Counted from the stretch's first letter, positions 1-6,552 are shown. The stretch is 7,422 bases of DNA from SIG510 sp045540975 (GCA_045540975.1 JAZQIE010000014.1:1-7422); one strand, 5' to 3'. Translations and numbers: made by a program. The notes: generated by a model not told the origin, from the letters alone.

Positions 1-268
1 CGGGTATTTCTTCCACCGCCTGCGCGAGATTCTGCCGAAGGCGAAGATTTACTGCATCGTGAATACCGAGCTGGATGCGGGTGTGACCGAGGGTCTTTCC
101 CGCGCGGCACGAGCAAATGGCGCAAAGCCGATTGTATTGCATGACATTGATAAAACAAACAACCATCCCACGGTTTTGGGTATGGCGCAAATTAAAGACC
201 AGGTCGCGGCATCCTTGCGCGGACTTTGGGGTGACGTCCCGTTTTGGGGCAGAGTCTATACCGAATGA
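1..268 (+). CDS. SGNH/GDSL-type hydrolase, C-terminal part
   Basis: This is the last 88 codons of a gene that begins before the window; the frame is open from base 2 and stops with TGA at 266-268. The segment reads as the end of an SGNH hydrolase fold: a helix, a beta strand (AKIYCIVNT), another helix, a strand (AKPIVLHDI), and then DIDKTNNHPTVLGMAQI. In this family the final block carries the catalytic Asp and His; the candidates here are the Asp codon at 149-151 and the His codon at 164-166, followed by the usual P-x3-G-M and a helix. Such enzymes hydrolyse esters, often acetyl groups on carbohydrates, which would suit the neighbouring glycosidases. The substrate cannot be read from this fragment. 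The nucleophile Ser and any signal peptide lie outside the window. A GTG at 59 could be misread as a start, but the reading frame and the homology continue upstream of it. Confidence 0.72.
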   Translation, partial: GYFFHRLREILPKAKIYCIVNTELDAGVTEGLSRAARANGAKPIVLHDIDKTNNHPTVLGMAQIKDQVAASLRGLWGDVPFWGRVYTE

Positions 269-269
269 A

Positions 270-303
270 AGAAACCTCCGAATCATTTGATTCGGAGGTT
301 TCT
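270..303. terminator. Bidirectional intrinsic terminator between convergent genes
   Basis: The arms 270-285 and 288-303 are exact reverse complements (16 bp: AGAAACCTCCGAATCA and its complement). The minimal loop is TT at 286-287, or four bases if the last pair opens. The stem starts 1 nt after the hydrolase stop and ends 2 nt before the glucuronidase stop. On the + strand it is followed by CTTTACTTTTT (304-314). On the - strand the arm ends in TTTCT and runs into TTCATT, so both transcripts get a T-rich exit. It fills nearly the whole 37-bp gap and probably ends transcription both ways. Confidence 0.9.
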
Positions 304-305
304 CT

Positions 306-1988
306 TTACTTTTTGCTCCAACGCTCTTTTAAGAAATGTGCAACGAGCTTTGGCTGGCGGTCTTTGGTGAACACACCCTTGCGGTTGCCGCGGAATCGGG
401 TGAGACCCGGCTTGGTGGAAAAGTCCGCAAAATTCCACACCTGCTCGCCAATCACGAAGGGTAAGGTGTCAAGCGCATCCCCGTAGGTACGGACGGCGTC
501 AAGCTGGAATTCCTCGCTGAACGGCTCTGCGGGGAGGGAGTGGAGACCCTCAATTGTATCTGCGCCAAACTCGGTGAGCAGAATGGGTTTTTTGTGCTTC
601 TCATAAATGCCTTTGAAATCAGGGATGATGCTCTCGGTGATGTCGGTCTCGTCGCCCAAACGATGGTAATACCAACCGTAATAGCGGTTGAGTCCCAATA
701 CATCGGGAAGTCCGCTCAAAATTTCCTCTGCTCCGTTTTCCGAGATGCCGCAATGCACCAGCATGATGGGAAGGTTGGTTGCGGTGTGGGCATAGTCGAT
801 GATATCGGCATAATAATCGCGGAGTGCCTCCTCTTCGGGATTCGGCTCGTTGCCGATGCTCAGCATGACCACGGACGGATGGTTTTTGTCGCGCGCGACA
901 AGGTCGGAAATGAGTTCCTTATGGAGGGCTTTGGTGCGGTCTGTGACCAGACCTCCCACCACATCCGAGCCGTTGAAACGGTTCATGCCGACCGCGGGGA
1001 CTTCGTCGATAACCAAGAATCCGTACTCGTCCGCAAGGGAGAGGAATTCCTCGGAATACGGATAGTGGCTGGTGCGGAAGGAGTTTGCCCCAATCCATTT
1101 CATACACTCGAAATTGCGCAAAGTGACCGCAGGATTGTTGCCTTTTCCGAGGACAAAGAAATCCTCATGCATTCCAAAGCCTTTGAAATAAATCGGCTTA
1201 TCGTTTAAGAGAAATTCCGCGCCTTTTACCTCAATTTTGCGGATCCCGAAGCGCTCCTCATAGCGGTCGGATTCGGTTTCGCAAACAAGGGTGTAGAGAT
1301 ACGGGTGTTCGGGAGACCAGAGCTTGGGAGAGGGGATGGAGAAGACATTCTCCGTGCTTGTCGCCACAGCGTTTCGCTCGGCATCCAGCACGGTGTAGGT
1401 GAGTTTGTCGGGACAGTCCGCGGTGATGCGGAGTTTGGAATAATCCCCGTCTGCCACGGTCTCAATCGCAACGTCACGGATGTGGCGCGCGGGCAGGGAA
1501 TAGACACAGACATCACGGTGGATGCCCGTGTAGTTAAAGAAATCGAAGTGGATGACCTGACGACCGTTTTTCATCTCACCGACCGGTAAGGTGGCATCGG
1601 AAAGGCGGTTGTCAATCACCACAGAGAGACGATTTTGGTCTTCAAGTGCATCAAGCGGAAGGTCGATGGGATAGAATCCGTTTTTGCCCTCACCGATGAG
1701 ACTCCCGTTGAGATAGACCTTGCAGGCGTGACTTGTCGCACCGATGCGGAGACGGTAGACACGCGAGGCATCGGTCGGAAGAGAAAATTCGCACTCGTAG
1801 AGGACACAACCCTCGTGGTATTTGAGTTCCTTTTCGACTACAATCTCATTCATACTCGCGGGCACCGCCATGGGACGGGTGCCGCGCGCGGGGGCGAGCG
1901 GGAGATAGCCTTCCTCCACCGTGCGGAATCGCCACACGCCGTTTAGGGAAAGCACGCTGCGGTAAGCATTACTTTGCGGATACAACAT
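306..1988 (-). CDS. uidA: Beta-glucuronidase, glycoside hydrolase family 2
   Basis: This predicted 560-residue retaining glycosidase releases terminal beta-D-glucuronic acid. Domain order fits GH2: an N-terminal jelly-roll with the SLNGVWRF opening (residues about 8-180), an Ig-like middle domain (about 180-270), and a TIM barrel (about 270-560). The acid/base is E381 in SIGNEPN and the nucleophile is E473 in LLTEFGADT, a hallmark of glucuronidases. N535 and K537 in GNRKG match the N-x-K motif that binds the uronate carboxylate in E. coli GusA, which separates it from GH2 galactosidases. The loop after VGMN, equivalent to Loop 1 of E. coli GusA, is about 11 residues shorter than in E. coli, so large substrates rather than small drug conjugates may be preferred (inference). 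No signal peptide is visible. The ATG at 1988 is chosen because AAGGAG (1998-2003) lies 9 nt upstream. An in-frame ATG at 2039 would start inside the promoter. E. coli GusA has 603 residues, so the length is normal to slightly short. Confidence 0.92.
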   Translation of the reverse strand: MLYPQSNAYRSVLSLNGVWRFRTVEEGYLPLAPARGTRPMAVPASMNEIVVEKELKYHEGCVLYECEFSLPTDASRVYRLRIGATSHACKVYLNGSLIGEGKNGFYPIDLPLDALEDQNRLSVVIDNRLSDATLPVGEMKNGRQVIHFDFFNYTGIHRDVCVYSLPARHIRDVAIETVADGDYSKLRITADCPDKLTYTVLDAERNAVATSTENVFSIPSPKLWSPEHPYLYTLVCETESDRYEERFGIRKIEVKGAEFLLNDKPIYFKGFGMHEDFFVLGKGNNPAVTLRNFECMKWIGANSFRTSHYPYSEEFLSLADEYGFLVIDEVPAVGMNRFNGSDVVGGLVTDRTKALHKELISDLVARDKNHPSVVMLSIGNEPNPEEEALRDYYADIIDYAHTATNLPIMLVHCGISENGAEEILSGLPDVLGLNRYYGWYYHRLGDETDITESIIPDFKGIYEKHKKPILLTEFGADTIEGLHSLPAEPFSEEFQLDAVRTYGDALDTLPFVIGEQVWNFADFSTKPGLTRFRGNRKGVFTKDRQPKLVAHFLKERWSKK

Positions 1989-1997
1989 CAAAACCAA

Positions 1998-2003
1998 CTC
2001 CTT
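1998..2003 (-). promoter_or_regulatory. Ribosome-binding site of the glucuronidase gene
   Basis: AAGGAG on the - strand, 9 nt before the ATG at 1988. It decides the start over the in-frame ATG at 2039, which has no such site and falls in the -35 element. It lies right at the predicted transcription start (about 2004), so the leader is only about 16 nt. Confidence 0.85.
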
Positions 2004-2010
2004 TTGGGGT

Positions 2011-2039
2011 ATTATACCATGCCAAAGAATCCGTGACAA
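2011..2039 (-). promoter_or_regulatory. Promoter of the glucuronidase gene (sigma-A type, extended -10)
   Basis: Read on the - strand, TTGTCA (2034-2039) is followed by a 17-bp spacer and TATAAT (2011-2016). TGG directly precedes the -10, giving an extended -10 (TGnTATAAT). The -35 matches the TTGACA consensus at five of six positions and the -10 at all six. Transcription should start near 2004. Confidence 0.9.
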
Positions 2040-2082
2040 CCGAGATTTTTGACCAGATTATGGTGTTTTTTGACTCTCGGGG

Positions 2083-2107
2083 TAGCAGACGAATTTCTTT
2101 TCTGCTA
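2083..2107. promoter_or_regulatory. Candidate operator: inverted repeat over the rightward promoter
   Basis: TAGCAGA (2083-2089) and TCTGCTA (2101-2107) are exact reverse complements separated by 11 bp. The right half covers the TG of the extended -10 and the first two bases of TATAAT; the left half occupies the -35 position. A dimeric protein bound here would block RNA polymerase, so a repressor site is the simplest reading. A short RNA hairpin role is less likely because the repeat lies upstream of the predicted transcription start. Confidence 0.5.
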
Positions 2108-2111
2108 TAAT
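2103..2111 (+). promoter_or_regulatory. Extended -10 promoter of the rhamnosidase operon
   Basis: TGCTATAAT is a perfect extended -10, with TATAAT at 2106-2111. The correctly spaced -35 position (around 2082-2088) is poor, so the promoter relies on the extended -10 and perhaps on an activator. TTGACT at 2070-2075 resembles a -35 but lies 30 bp from the -10, too far. Transcription should start near 2118, giving a leader of about 18 nt. Confidence 0.75.
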
Positions 2112-2120
2112 AGGACGAAA

Positions 2121-2126
2121 AGGAGG
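2121..2126 (+). promoter_or_regulatory. Ribosome-binding site of the rhamnosidase gene
   Basis: AGGAGG, a full Shine-Dalgarno core, sits 9 nt before the ATG at 2136. It rules out the longer in-frame start at 2049, which is upstream of the -10 and could not be transcribed from this promoter. Confidence 0.88.
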
Positions 2127-2135
2127 GGAAGAGAC

Positions 2136-4040
2136 ATGGGGAAATGGATTTGGTACCGCGGTGAGTTTGAAGCGTACCACAATTTGCAGCTGCATTCGCG
2201 GCGTGAGTCATACGGAATGGCGCGCCCGCCGTTTTGGGATGTGCCTATGCCGTATCCGTTTGTTGAGTTTGAAAAAACCTTTACCGCGGCCTGTGACGGG
2301 GAATTTGTCTGCCACGCGAAGGGTGACGGTGTTGTGATTTTGGACGATGTGTTTTATCCGCTTGGGGAAGCGGTGGAATATGCCGCGGGCGCGCATAAAC
2401 TCAGTGTGAAAATCGGAAATCCGGGCGGACTTCCGTGTATCTTCATTGAAGGCGAGCCCGAAACCGACGAGACCTGGCGCGTGACCCACGGCGGTGCGGC
2501 ACCTGTGTTTGCGGGTGCGACGCCGACATTTTCCTCGGCGGAGGATGACCCGCAGGTGTTCCCGTTTGCATACACGCGCGTGGATGCCGTGTGTTGTACC
2601 GAGTGTGAGGGCGGTGTCCTCTTTGATTTCGGACGTGAGCTCTTTGGCAGAGTGGTCATCACATCCCTCGATGCTCCCGCGACCGTGTATTACGGCGAGA
2701 GCGTGGAGGAAGCGCTTGCGGGAAAAGGCTGGGGAAAGTGCACGCTTTGGGAGGATGTGGAAACCGCGGGGACCTTACGCGCCCGTGCATTCCGCTATCT
2801 TTACGTCACCGCGCCCGTGCGCCTGTATGCGGAATACGAGTATCTTCCGATTCCGATTCGCGGCAGTTTTTCGTGCAGCGAAGAGAATGTCAAAACCATT
2901 TGGGATGTTTGCGCGTATACCTTCCATTTGTGCGCGCGTGAGTTTTTCCTGGACGGAATCAAGCGCGACCGCTGGGTTTGGGCGGGGGATGCGCGCCAGT
3001 CTTTGATGATTTCGGATTATTTGTTCTCGGACCCCGAGATTGTGAAACGTACCGTTCTGGCGCTTTTGCCGAAAGACCGCGTGCATCAGCATGTGAATAC
3101 CATCAACGATTATTCCGCGCTTTTGATTCTCTCGGTCGCCGAGTTTTACCACTCGTTTGGTGACCGCGAATTTGTGGAATTCATCCTGCCGCGCGTGAAG
3201 ATGCTGTATGACTATATTGTGAGCCGCACCGATGAAAACGGCTTTGTGGTCGAGCGCGAAGGGGATTGGATTTTCATTGATTGGGGCACGATTGAAAAGT
3301 CGGGACCCATTTCCGCGGAGCAAATTTTACTTTGGAAGACCCATCTTGCCATGGCATCGCTCACGGGAGAGGATGTGTATCTCACCCGTGCGGAAGCTTT
3401 ACGCGAGAAGATTTTCAATGTGTTTTGGAGTGACTGCGGCTTTGTTGACAATCCTGACACCAAGCACGTCACCCGTCAGGCGAATATCCTTGCGGTGCTG
3501 TTTGATTTGGTGGATGCGGCGCAGGCAAAACTCATTTTGGAGAAGGTTTTGGAGAATCCGAAGGTGGATGCCATCACCACTCCGTACTTTAAGTTCTATG
3601 AGTTGATGGCGCTTTGCCGACTTGGGAGACTCACCGCCGCGCAGGAAGAACTGGAGCGGTATTGGGGTGAGATGCTCAACCTCGGCGCGACCTCGATGTG
3701 GGAGGAATTTCGGCCGGAGGAGGGAATTCCCGCAGGGTACGCGATGTACGGCGAGGAGTTTGGAAAATCCTTGTGTCATGCGTGGTCAAGCGGCCCGATT
3801 TGTTTCCTCGGGCGGTACTGCCTCGGCGTGTATCCCACATCACCCGGGTATGCGACCTGGCGCGCGGAACCGAATCCCGGACGCTACACTTCGTTTGACG
3901 GAACAGTCCCCACGGTGCGGGGTGAGATTCGCGTGAAGTTTGACGGAAGCCTTACCGTGTTTGCGCCGTTTGACGGAGGAACTCTGCTTTGGCAGGGGAA
4001 GGAATATGAAATCCCTGCGGGGAAGGATTTGACGGTATGA
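2136..4040 (+). CDS. GH78-like alpha-L-rhamnosidase (six-hairpin glycosidase)
   Basis: This predicted 634-residue inverting glycosidase is of the rhamnosidase type. An N-terminal beta-sandwich part (about 1-245) is followed by an (alpha/alpha)6 barrel (about 250-590) and a short C-terminal beta domain (about 590-634). Family marks in the barrel are D273-GIKRDRWVWAGD (D273, R277, D278, D285), GATSMWEE (W522, E523) and CHAWSSGP (H548), then the PTSPGY turn before the C-terminal domain. Characterised GH78 enzymes have RDE followed by R near the barrel entrance, with that Glu as general acid. Here the motif is RDR, one residue shorter, so the acid must be another residue or the specificity differs. 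It is shorter than many GH78 enzymes (often 850-1,000 residues) because extra N-terminal domains are absent. No signal peptide is seen, suggesting cytoplasmic action. It is the first gene of a four-gene operon and divergent from the glucuronidase. Rhamnosidase is the best guess, but another deoxy-sugar or uronic acid linkage is possible. Confidence 0.82.
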   Translation: MGKWIWYRGEFEAYHNLQLHSRRESYGMARPPFWDVPMPYPFVEFEKTFTAACDGEFVCHAKGDGVVILDDVFYPLGEAVEYAAGAHKLSVKIGNPGGLPCIFIEGEPETDETWRVTHGGAAPVFAGATPTFSSAEDDPQVFPFAYTRVDAVCCTECEGGVLFDFGRELFGRVVITSLDAPATVYYGESVEEALAGKGWGKCTLWEDVETAGTLRARAFRYLYVTAPVRLYAEYEYLPIPIRGSFSCSEENVKTIWDVCAYTFHLCAREFFLDGIKRDRWVWAGDARQSLMISDYLFSDPEIVKRTVLALLPKDRVHQHVNTINDYSALLILSVAEFYHSFGDREFVEFILPRVKMLYDYIVSRTDENGFVVEREGDWIFIDWGTIEKSGPISAEQILLWKTHLAMASLTGEDVYLTRAEALREKIFNVFWSDCGFVDNPDTKHVTRQANILAVLFDLVDAAQAKLILEKVLENPKVDAITTPYFKFYELMALCRLGRLTAAQEELERYWGEMLNLGATSMWEEFRPEEGIPAGYAMYGEEFGKSLCHAWSSGPICFLGRYCLGVYPTSPGYATWRAEPNPGRYTSFDGTVPTVRGEIRVKFDGSLTVFAPFDGGTLLWQGKEYEIPAGKDLTV

Positions 4041-4657
4041 TCTTTTTGTTTGATTTTGACGGCACACTTGCGGACTCCATGGGGGCATGGGGCGGCAAGA
4101 TGCTGAATATTTTGGACACGGCGGGAGTGCCGTATCCCGCGGATATTGTCACCACCTTGGCGACCTTGGGGGATGGCGGAAGCGCAAAGTATATGCGCGA
4201 AACCCTTGGGGTTTCCTACTCGGAAGAGACCCTGTTTGCTATGATGGACGCGTACGCCCTGCCGCGCTATCGGGATGAGATTCCCTTGAAGGCGGGCGTG
4301 CGGGAGTTTTTGGCATCGAGAGAGGAAGAAAAGTGCATCCTCACCGCAAGCCCGCACAAAATGCTCGACCCGTGTTTAAAACGAAACGGGATTTGGGAGG
4401 CGTTTTCCCATGTCTGGACCTGCGAGGATTTGGGCAAGGTGAAATCCGACCCCGCCATTTATTCGGATGTGGCGGAACGTTTGGGGGTCGCACCGCATGA
4501 GATTGTCTTTTTCGATGACAACCTGACCGCGATTCAAACGGCAAAGCGTGCAGGACTTGTTACGGTTGCGGTGTATGAAAAAAGCGGCGAGGTTTTTTGG
4601 GACGCGCTTTGCAAGACCGCGGATTACACGATTTTTGATTGGGAGGAACTGTTATGA
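4037..4657 (+). CDS. HAD-superfamily hydrolase, subfamily IA-like phosphatase
   Basis: This 206-residue cytosolic protein has all four HAD motifs: I, DFDGT with nucleophile D6 and acid D8; II, LTAS with T103; III, K136 in KSDP; IV, FFDDN with D160 and D161. The stretch between motifs I and II (about 15-85) is helical and makes a C1 cap, as in phosphoglycolate phosphatase and beta-phosphoglucomutase relatives. It therefore probably removes phosphate from a small metabolite, perhaps a sugar phosphate; the substrate is unknown. The ATG overlaps the rhamnosidase stop by 4 nt (ATGA), which implies translational coupling, and AAGGA (4023-4027) lies 9 nt upstream. Nothing looks truncated. Confidence 0.88.
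   Translation: MIFLFDFDGTLADSMGAWGGKMLNILDTAGVPYPADIVTTLATLGDGGSAKYMRETLGVSYSEETLFAMMDAYALPRYRDEIPLKAGVREFLASREEEKCILTASPHKMLDPCLKRNGIWEAFSHVWTCEDLGKVKSDPAIYSDVAERLGVAPHEIVFFDDNLTAIQTAKRAGLVTVAVYEKSGEVFWDALCKTADYTIFDWEELL
4642..4646 (+). promoter_or_regulatory. Ribosome-binding site of the SDR gene
   Basis: GGAGG within the last codons of the HAD gene, 7 nt before the ATG at 4654. It fixes that ATG as the start rather than an in-frame TTG at 4639, which would lie upstream of this site. Confidence 0.8.
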
Positions 4658-5415
4658 AGATTGCCATCATCACGGGCGCATCCTCGGGCATCGGCAAGCG
4701 ATTTGCCGAGACGGTCTCGGAACTTGGAGAGGCACTCGACGAGGTTTGGGTCATTGCGCGCAGAAAAGAGCGCTTGGAGGACTTAACGCTTTCCGTTCCG
4801 ACCCGCGTGTTTGCGCTGGATTTGACAAGCGAGGATGCAATCAAAACGGTAGCCTCAGCGCTGGAGGAGGAAACACCCGAGGTACGGCTTCTGGTCAACG
4901 CGAGCGGATTTGGAAAATTCTGCGCGACAATGGATGCAACGGTGGAGGAAAACCGCAGCATGGTCGCCCTCAACTGCATGGCGCTCATGAGTATGTGTCA
5001 GGTGACCGTGCCGTATTTGGGAAAAGGCGCGAAAATCATCAACATTGCATCGGTTGCGGCGTATCAGCCCATTCCGTATATCAACGTGTACGGCGCGACC
5101 AAGGCGTTTGTACTCTCATTTTCGCGTGCGCTCAATCGGGAACTTTCGGACGCTTCGGTCATGGCGGTCTGTCCGTTTTGGACCCGTACCGAGTTTTTTG
5201 ACCGCGCGGTGGAAAAGGATGCGGATGCGGTGGTGAAGACGTATCTCGCGATGTACGATGCAGAGGATATCGTTTCCCGTGCATGGCGGGATGCAAAACG
5301 CGGAAAGGATGTGTCCAAATACGGATTCATTGCCCGCGCACAAGTGATGCTGGCACGGATGCTGCCGCATAAGTTCATCATGTGGGTCTGGATGAAGCAA
5401 CAGAAGTTGGGGTAA
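4654..5415 (+). CDS. Short-chain dehydrogenase/reductase, NAD(P)-dependent
   Basis: This 253-residue classical SDR interconverts an alcohol and a ketone or aldehyde using NAD(H) or NADP(H). The N-terminal Rossmann motif TGASSGIG spans residues 7-14. Basic residues in IARRKE after the second strand suggest an NADP(H) preference (inference). The NASG variant of the NAG motif follows. The catalytic residues are S133 in NIAS, Y146 and K150 in YGATK. The C-terminal end (ARAQVMLARMLPHKFIMWVWMKQQK) is a hydrophobic and basic helix that may sit on the membrane or act as a lid. The start overlaps the HAD stop by 4 nt (ATGA). The substrate is not indicated by sequence. A sugar, a sugar-derived aldehyde or an aglycone released by the glycosidases are all possible. 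Confidence 0.92.
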   Translation: MKIAIITGASSGIGKRFAETVSELGEALDEVWVIARRKERLEDLTLSVPTRVFALDLTSEDAIKTVASALEEETPEVRLLVNASGFGKFCATMDATVEENRSMVALNCMALMSMCQVTVPYLGKGAKIINIASVAAYQPIPYINVYGATKAFVLSFSRALNRELSDASVMAVCPFWTRTEFFDRAVEKDADAVVKTYLAMYDAEDIVSRAWRDAKRGKDVSKYGFIARAQVMLARMLPHKFIMWVWMKQQKLG

Positions 5416-5418
5416 GGT

Positions 5419-6513
5419 ATGATTGGATTTATAAAACGGAATACGGTGATGTGTATCGCGCTTTTTGCCGCGATTGTCACCTGTTTCTTTGTTCCGCCCG
5501 ATGCAGAATACTTGGGGTATTTTGATTTTAAGACGCTCACCTGTCTGTTCTGCACGCTTGCGGTGGTGTGTGCGCTCAAAAATGTACATTTTTTCTATCT
5601 GCTTGCGCGAAAAATCGTGAAATGCTTCGGGAGTGTGCGCGCGTGTGTGCTGGCGCTGGTGTGCATTACATATTTCGGCTCCATGCTCCTTGCAAACAAC
5701 ATGGCACTTTTGACCTTTCTGCCGCTCGGATTTTTTGTGCTGGATTCCACCGATAAGCGGCAGTATATGGCGTATACCTTTATCATGCAGAACATCGGGG
5801 CAAACCTCGGCGGAATGCTAACTCCGTTCGGGAATCCGCAGAATCTGTATTTATACAGCAAATTCAACATCCCGAACGCCGAGTTTTTCTCGGTGATGGC
5901 GCCGCCGTTTTTTGCGGCAATGGGGCTGATTTTGATTTGCTGCTTGTTTCTGCCCAAGGAAAAGATGGAGGTGCGCGGCGCGCCCATCAACATCGGAAGC
6001 GGACGGCTTGCGCTGTATCTTGCGTTGTTTGCGCTTGCCATTGCGGTGGTCTTCCGCGGGATTCCGTATCAGGTGGGCTTGGTTGTCATTCCGCTTGTGC
6101 TGTTGTTTGCCGACCGCACCGCGCTGTTGAAAGTGGATTATCCGCTGCTTCTGACCTTTGTGTTTTTCTTTATCTTTTCGGGGAATCTCGCGCGAATCCC
6201 CGCGGTGCGCGAGTTTTTCGGCGGTCTTCTCATGAAGAACACCTTGCTTGTGAGCACGCTTTCCTGCCAGGTCATCAGCAACGTGCCGAGTGCGATTTTA
6301 CTCGCGCAGTTTACCGAGAATTGGAAGGAGCTTTTGGTGGGTGTCAACATCGGCGGTGTGGGGAGCTTGATTTCGTCCCTTGCGAGCCTGATTACCTTCC
6401 GCGAGTTTGCAACCCACGAGCCTAAGCGTGTGGGGCGGTATCTGCTGTTGTTCCATGCCTTGAATTTCGGATTTTTAATCATTCTTGCAGGATTTATGCT
6501 GTTGATTCTGTGA
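5419..6513 (+). CDS. Ion-transporter-superfamily permease (SLC13/ArsB/CitM-like)
   Basis: This is a 364-residue, very hydrophobic inner-membrane protein with about ten membrane segments. The SLC13/ArsB/NhaD-type fold has two repeats, each with a re-entrant hairpin and a signature. Repeat 1 shows ANNMALLTFLPL (N93, N94) then GANLGGMLTPFGNPQN (127-142). Repeat 2 shows SNVPSA (287-292) then GVNIGGVGS (308-315). These asparagines and glycines normally line the sodium and anion sites, so secondary transport of an organic or inorganic anion is likely. It is shorter than typical relatives (400-600 residues) because the cytoplasmic loops are small, yet both signatures are intact. The ATG follows the SDR stop by 3 nt. 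The ribosome-binding site (GGGG at 5409-5412) is weak, so coupling to the upstream gene is likely. The substrate is unknown; arsenite, citrate or a sugar acid cannot be told apart here. Confidence 0.83.
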   Translation: MIGFIKRNTVMCIALFAAIVTCFFVPPDAEYLGYFDFKTLTCLFCTLAVVCALKNVHFFYLLARKIVKCFGSVRACVLALVCITYFGSMLLANNMALLTFLPLGFFVLDSTDKRQYMAYTFIMQNIGANLGGMLTPFGNPQNLYLYSKFNIPNAEFFSVMAPPFFAAMGLILICCLFLPKEKMEVRGAPINIGSGRLALYLALFALAIAVVFRGIPYQVGLVVIPLVLLFADRTALLKVDYPLLLTFVFFFIFSGNLARIPAVREFFGGLLMKNTLLVSTLSCQVISNVPSAILLAQFTENWKELLVGVNIGGVGSLISSLASLITFREFATHEPKRVGRYLLLFHALNFGFLIILAGFMLLIL

Positions 6514-6530
6514 GAGGTAAGTGGTATAAT
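6502..6530 (+). promoter_or_regulatory. Promoter of the NifX-like/Mrp operon
   Basis: TTGATT (6502-6507), a 17-bp spacer and TATAAT (6525-6530), with TGG making an extended -10. The -35 lies in the final codons of the permease gene and the -10 in the intergenic gap. Transcription should start near 6537, giving a leader of about 16 nt. No hairpin terminator separates it from the permease, so read-through from the upstream operon is also possible. Confidence 0.82.
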
Positions 6531-6538
6531 GATTTCGA

Positions 6539-6543
6539 AAGGA
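6539..6543 (+). promoter_or_regulatory. Ribosome-binding site of the NifX-like gene
   Basis: AAGGA, 9 nt before the ATG at 6553. It selects this ATG over an in-frame ATG at 6529, which overlaps the -10 element and so would lie upstream of the transcription start. Confidence 0.8.
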
Positions 6544-6552
6544 AGTGCGTTT

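Larger units (their letters stand above)
1989..2135. promoter_or_regulatory. Divergent control region between glucuronidase and rhamnosidase operons
   Basis: This 147-bp gap separates two start codons that point away from each other. Besides the two promoters it holds several repeats. TTTTTGAC occurs twice in the same orientation at 2046-2053 and 2067-2074, 21 bp apart (two helical turns). CCGAGA (2040-2045) and TCTCGG (2075-2080) form an inverted pair that encloses the direct repeats. TAGCAGA and TCTGCTA form an inverted pair over the rightward promoter. A regulator acting on both units is plausible, but no regulator gene lies in the window. Confidence 0.6.

Noticed and set aside
540..1208. 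A 222-codon open frame on the + strand inside the glucuronidase gene
   Set aside because: It is antisense to the TIM barrel coding region, with no promoter or ribosome-binding site and no family resemblance; a mirror frame of biased codons.
2011..2060. A catabolite-control (cre) site in the divergent region
   Set aside because: No stretch matches the cre consensus well enough on either strand. The nearest candidate, around TGACAACCGAGA, lacks the symmetric right half.
2070..2111. TTGACT as the -35 partner of the rightward TATAAT
   Set aside because: The spacer would be 30 bp, far outside the 16-18 bp that sigma-A polymerase accepts.
2049..2135. Longer N-terminus for the rhamnosidase starting at 2049
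   Set aside because: It would begin upstream of the -10 element and ignore the strong AGGAGG at 2121-2126. The extra 29 residues have no domain character.
2775..3323. A 182-codon open frame on the - strand inside the rhamnosidase gene
   Set aside because: It is antisense to the catalytic barrel, has no start signals and no recognisable motif.
6529..6552. Eight extra N-terminal residues on the NifX-like protein from an ATG at 6529
   Set aside because: That ATG overlaps TATAAT. The family begins at MKIAV, which has its own ribosome-binding site.
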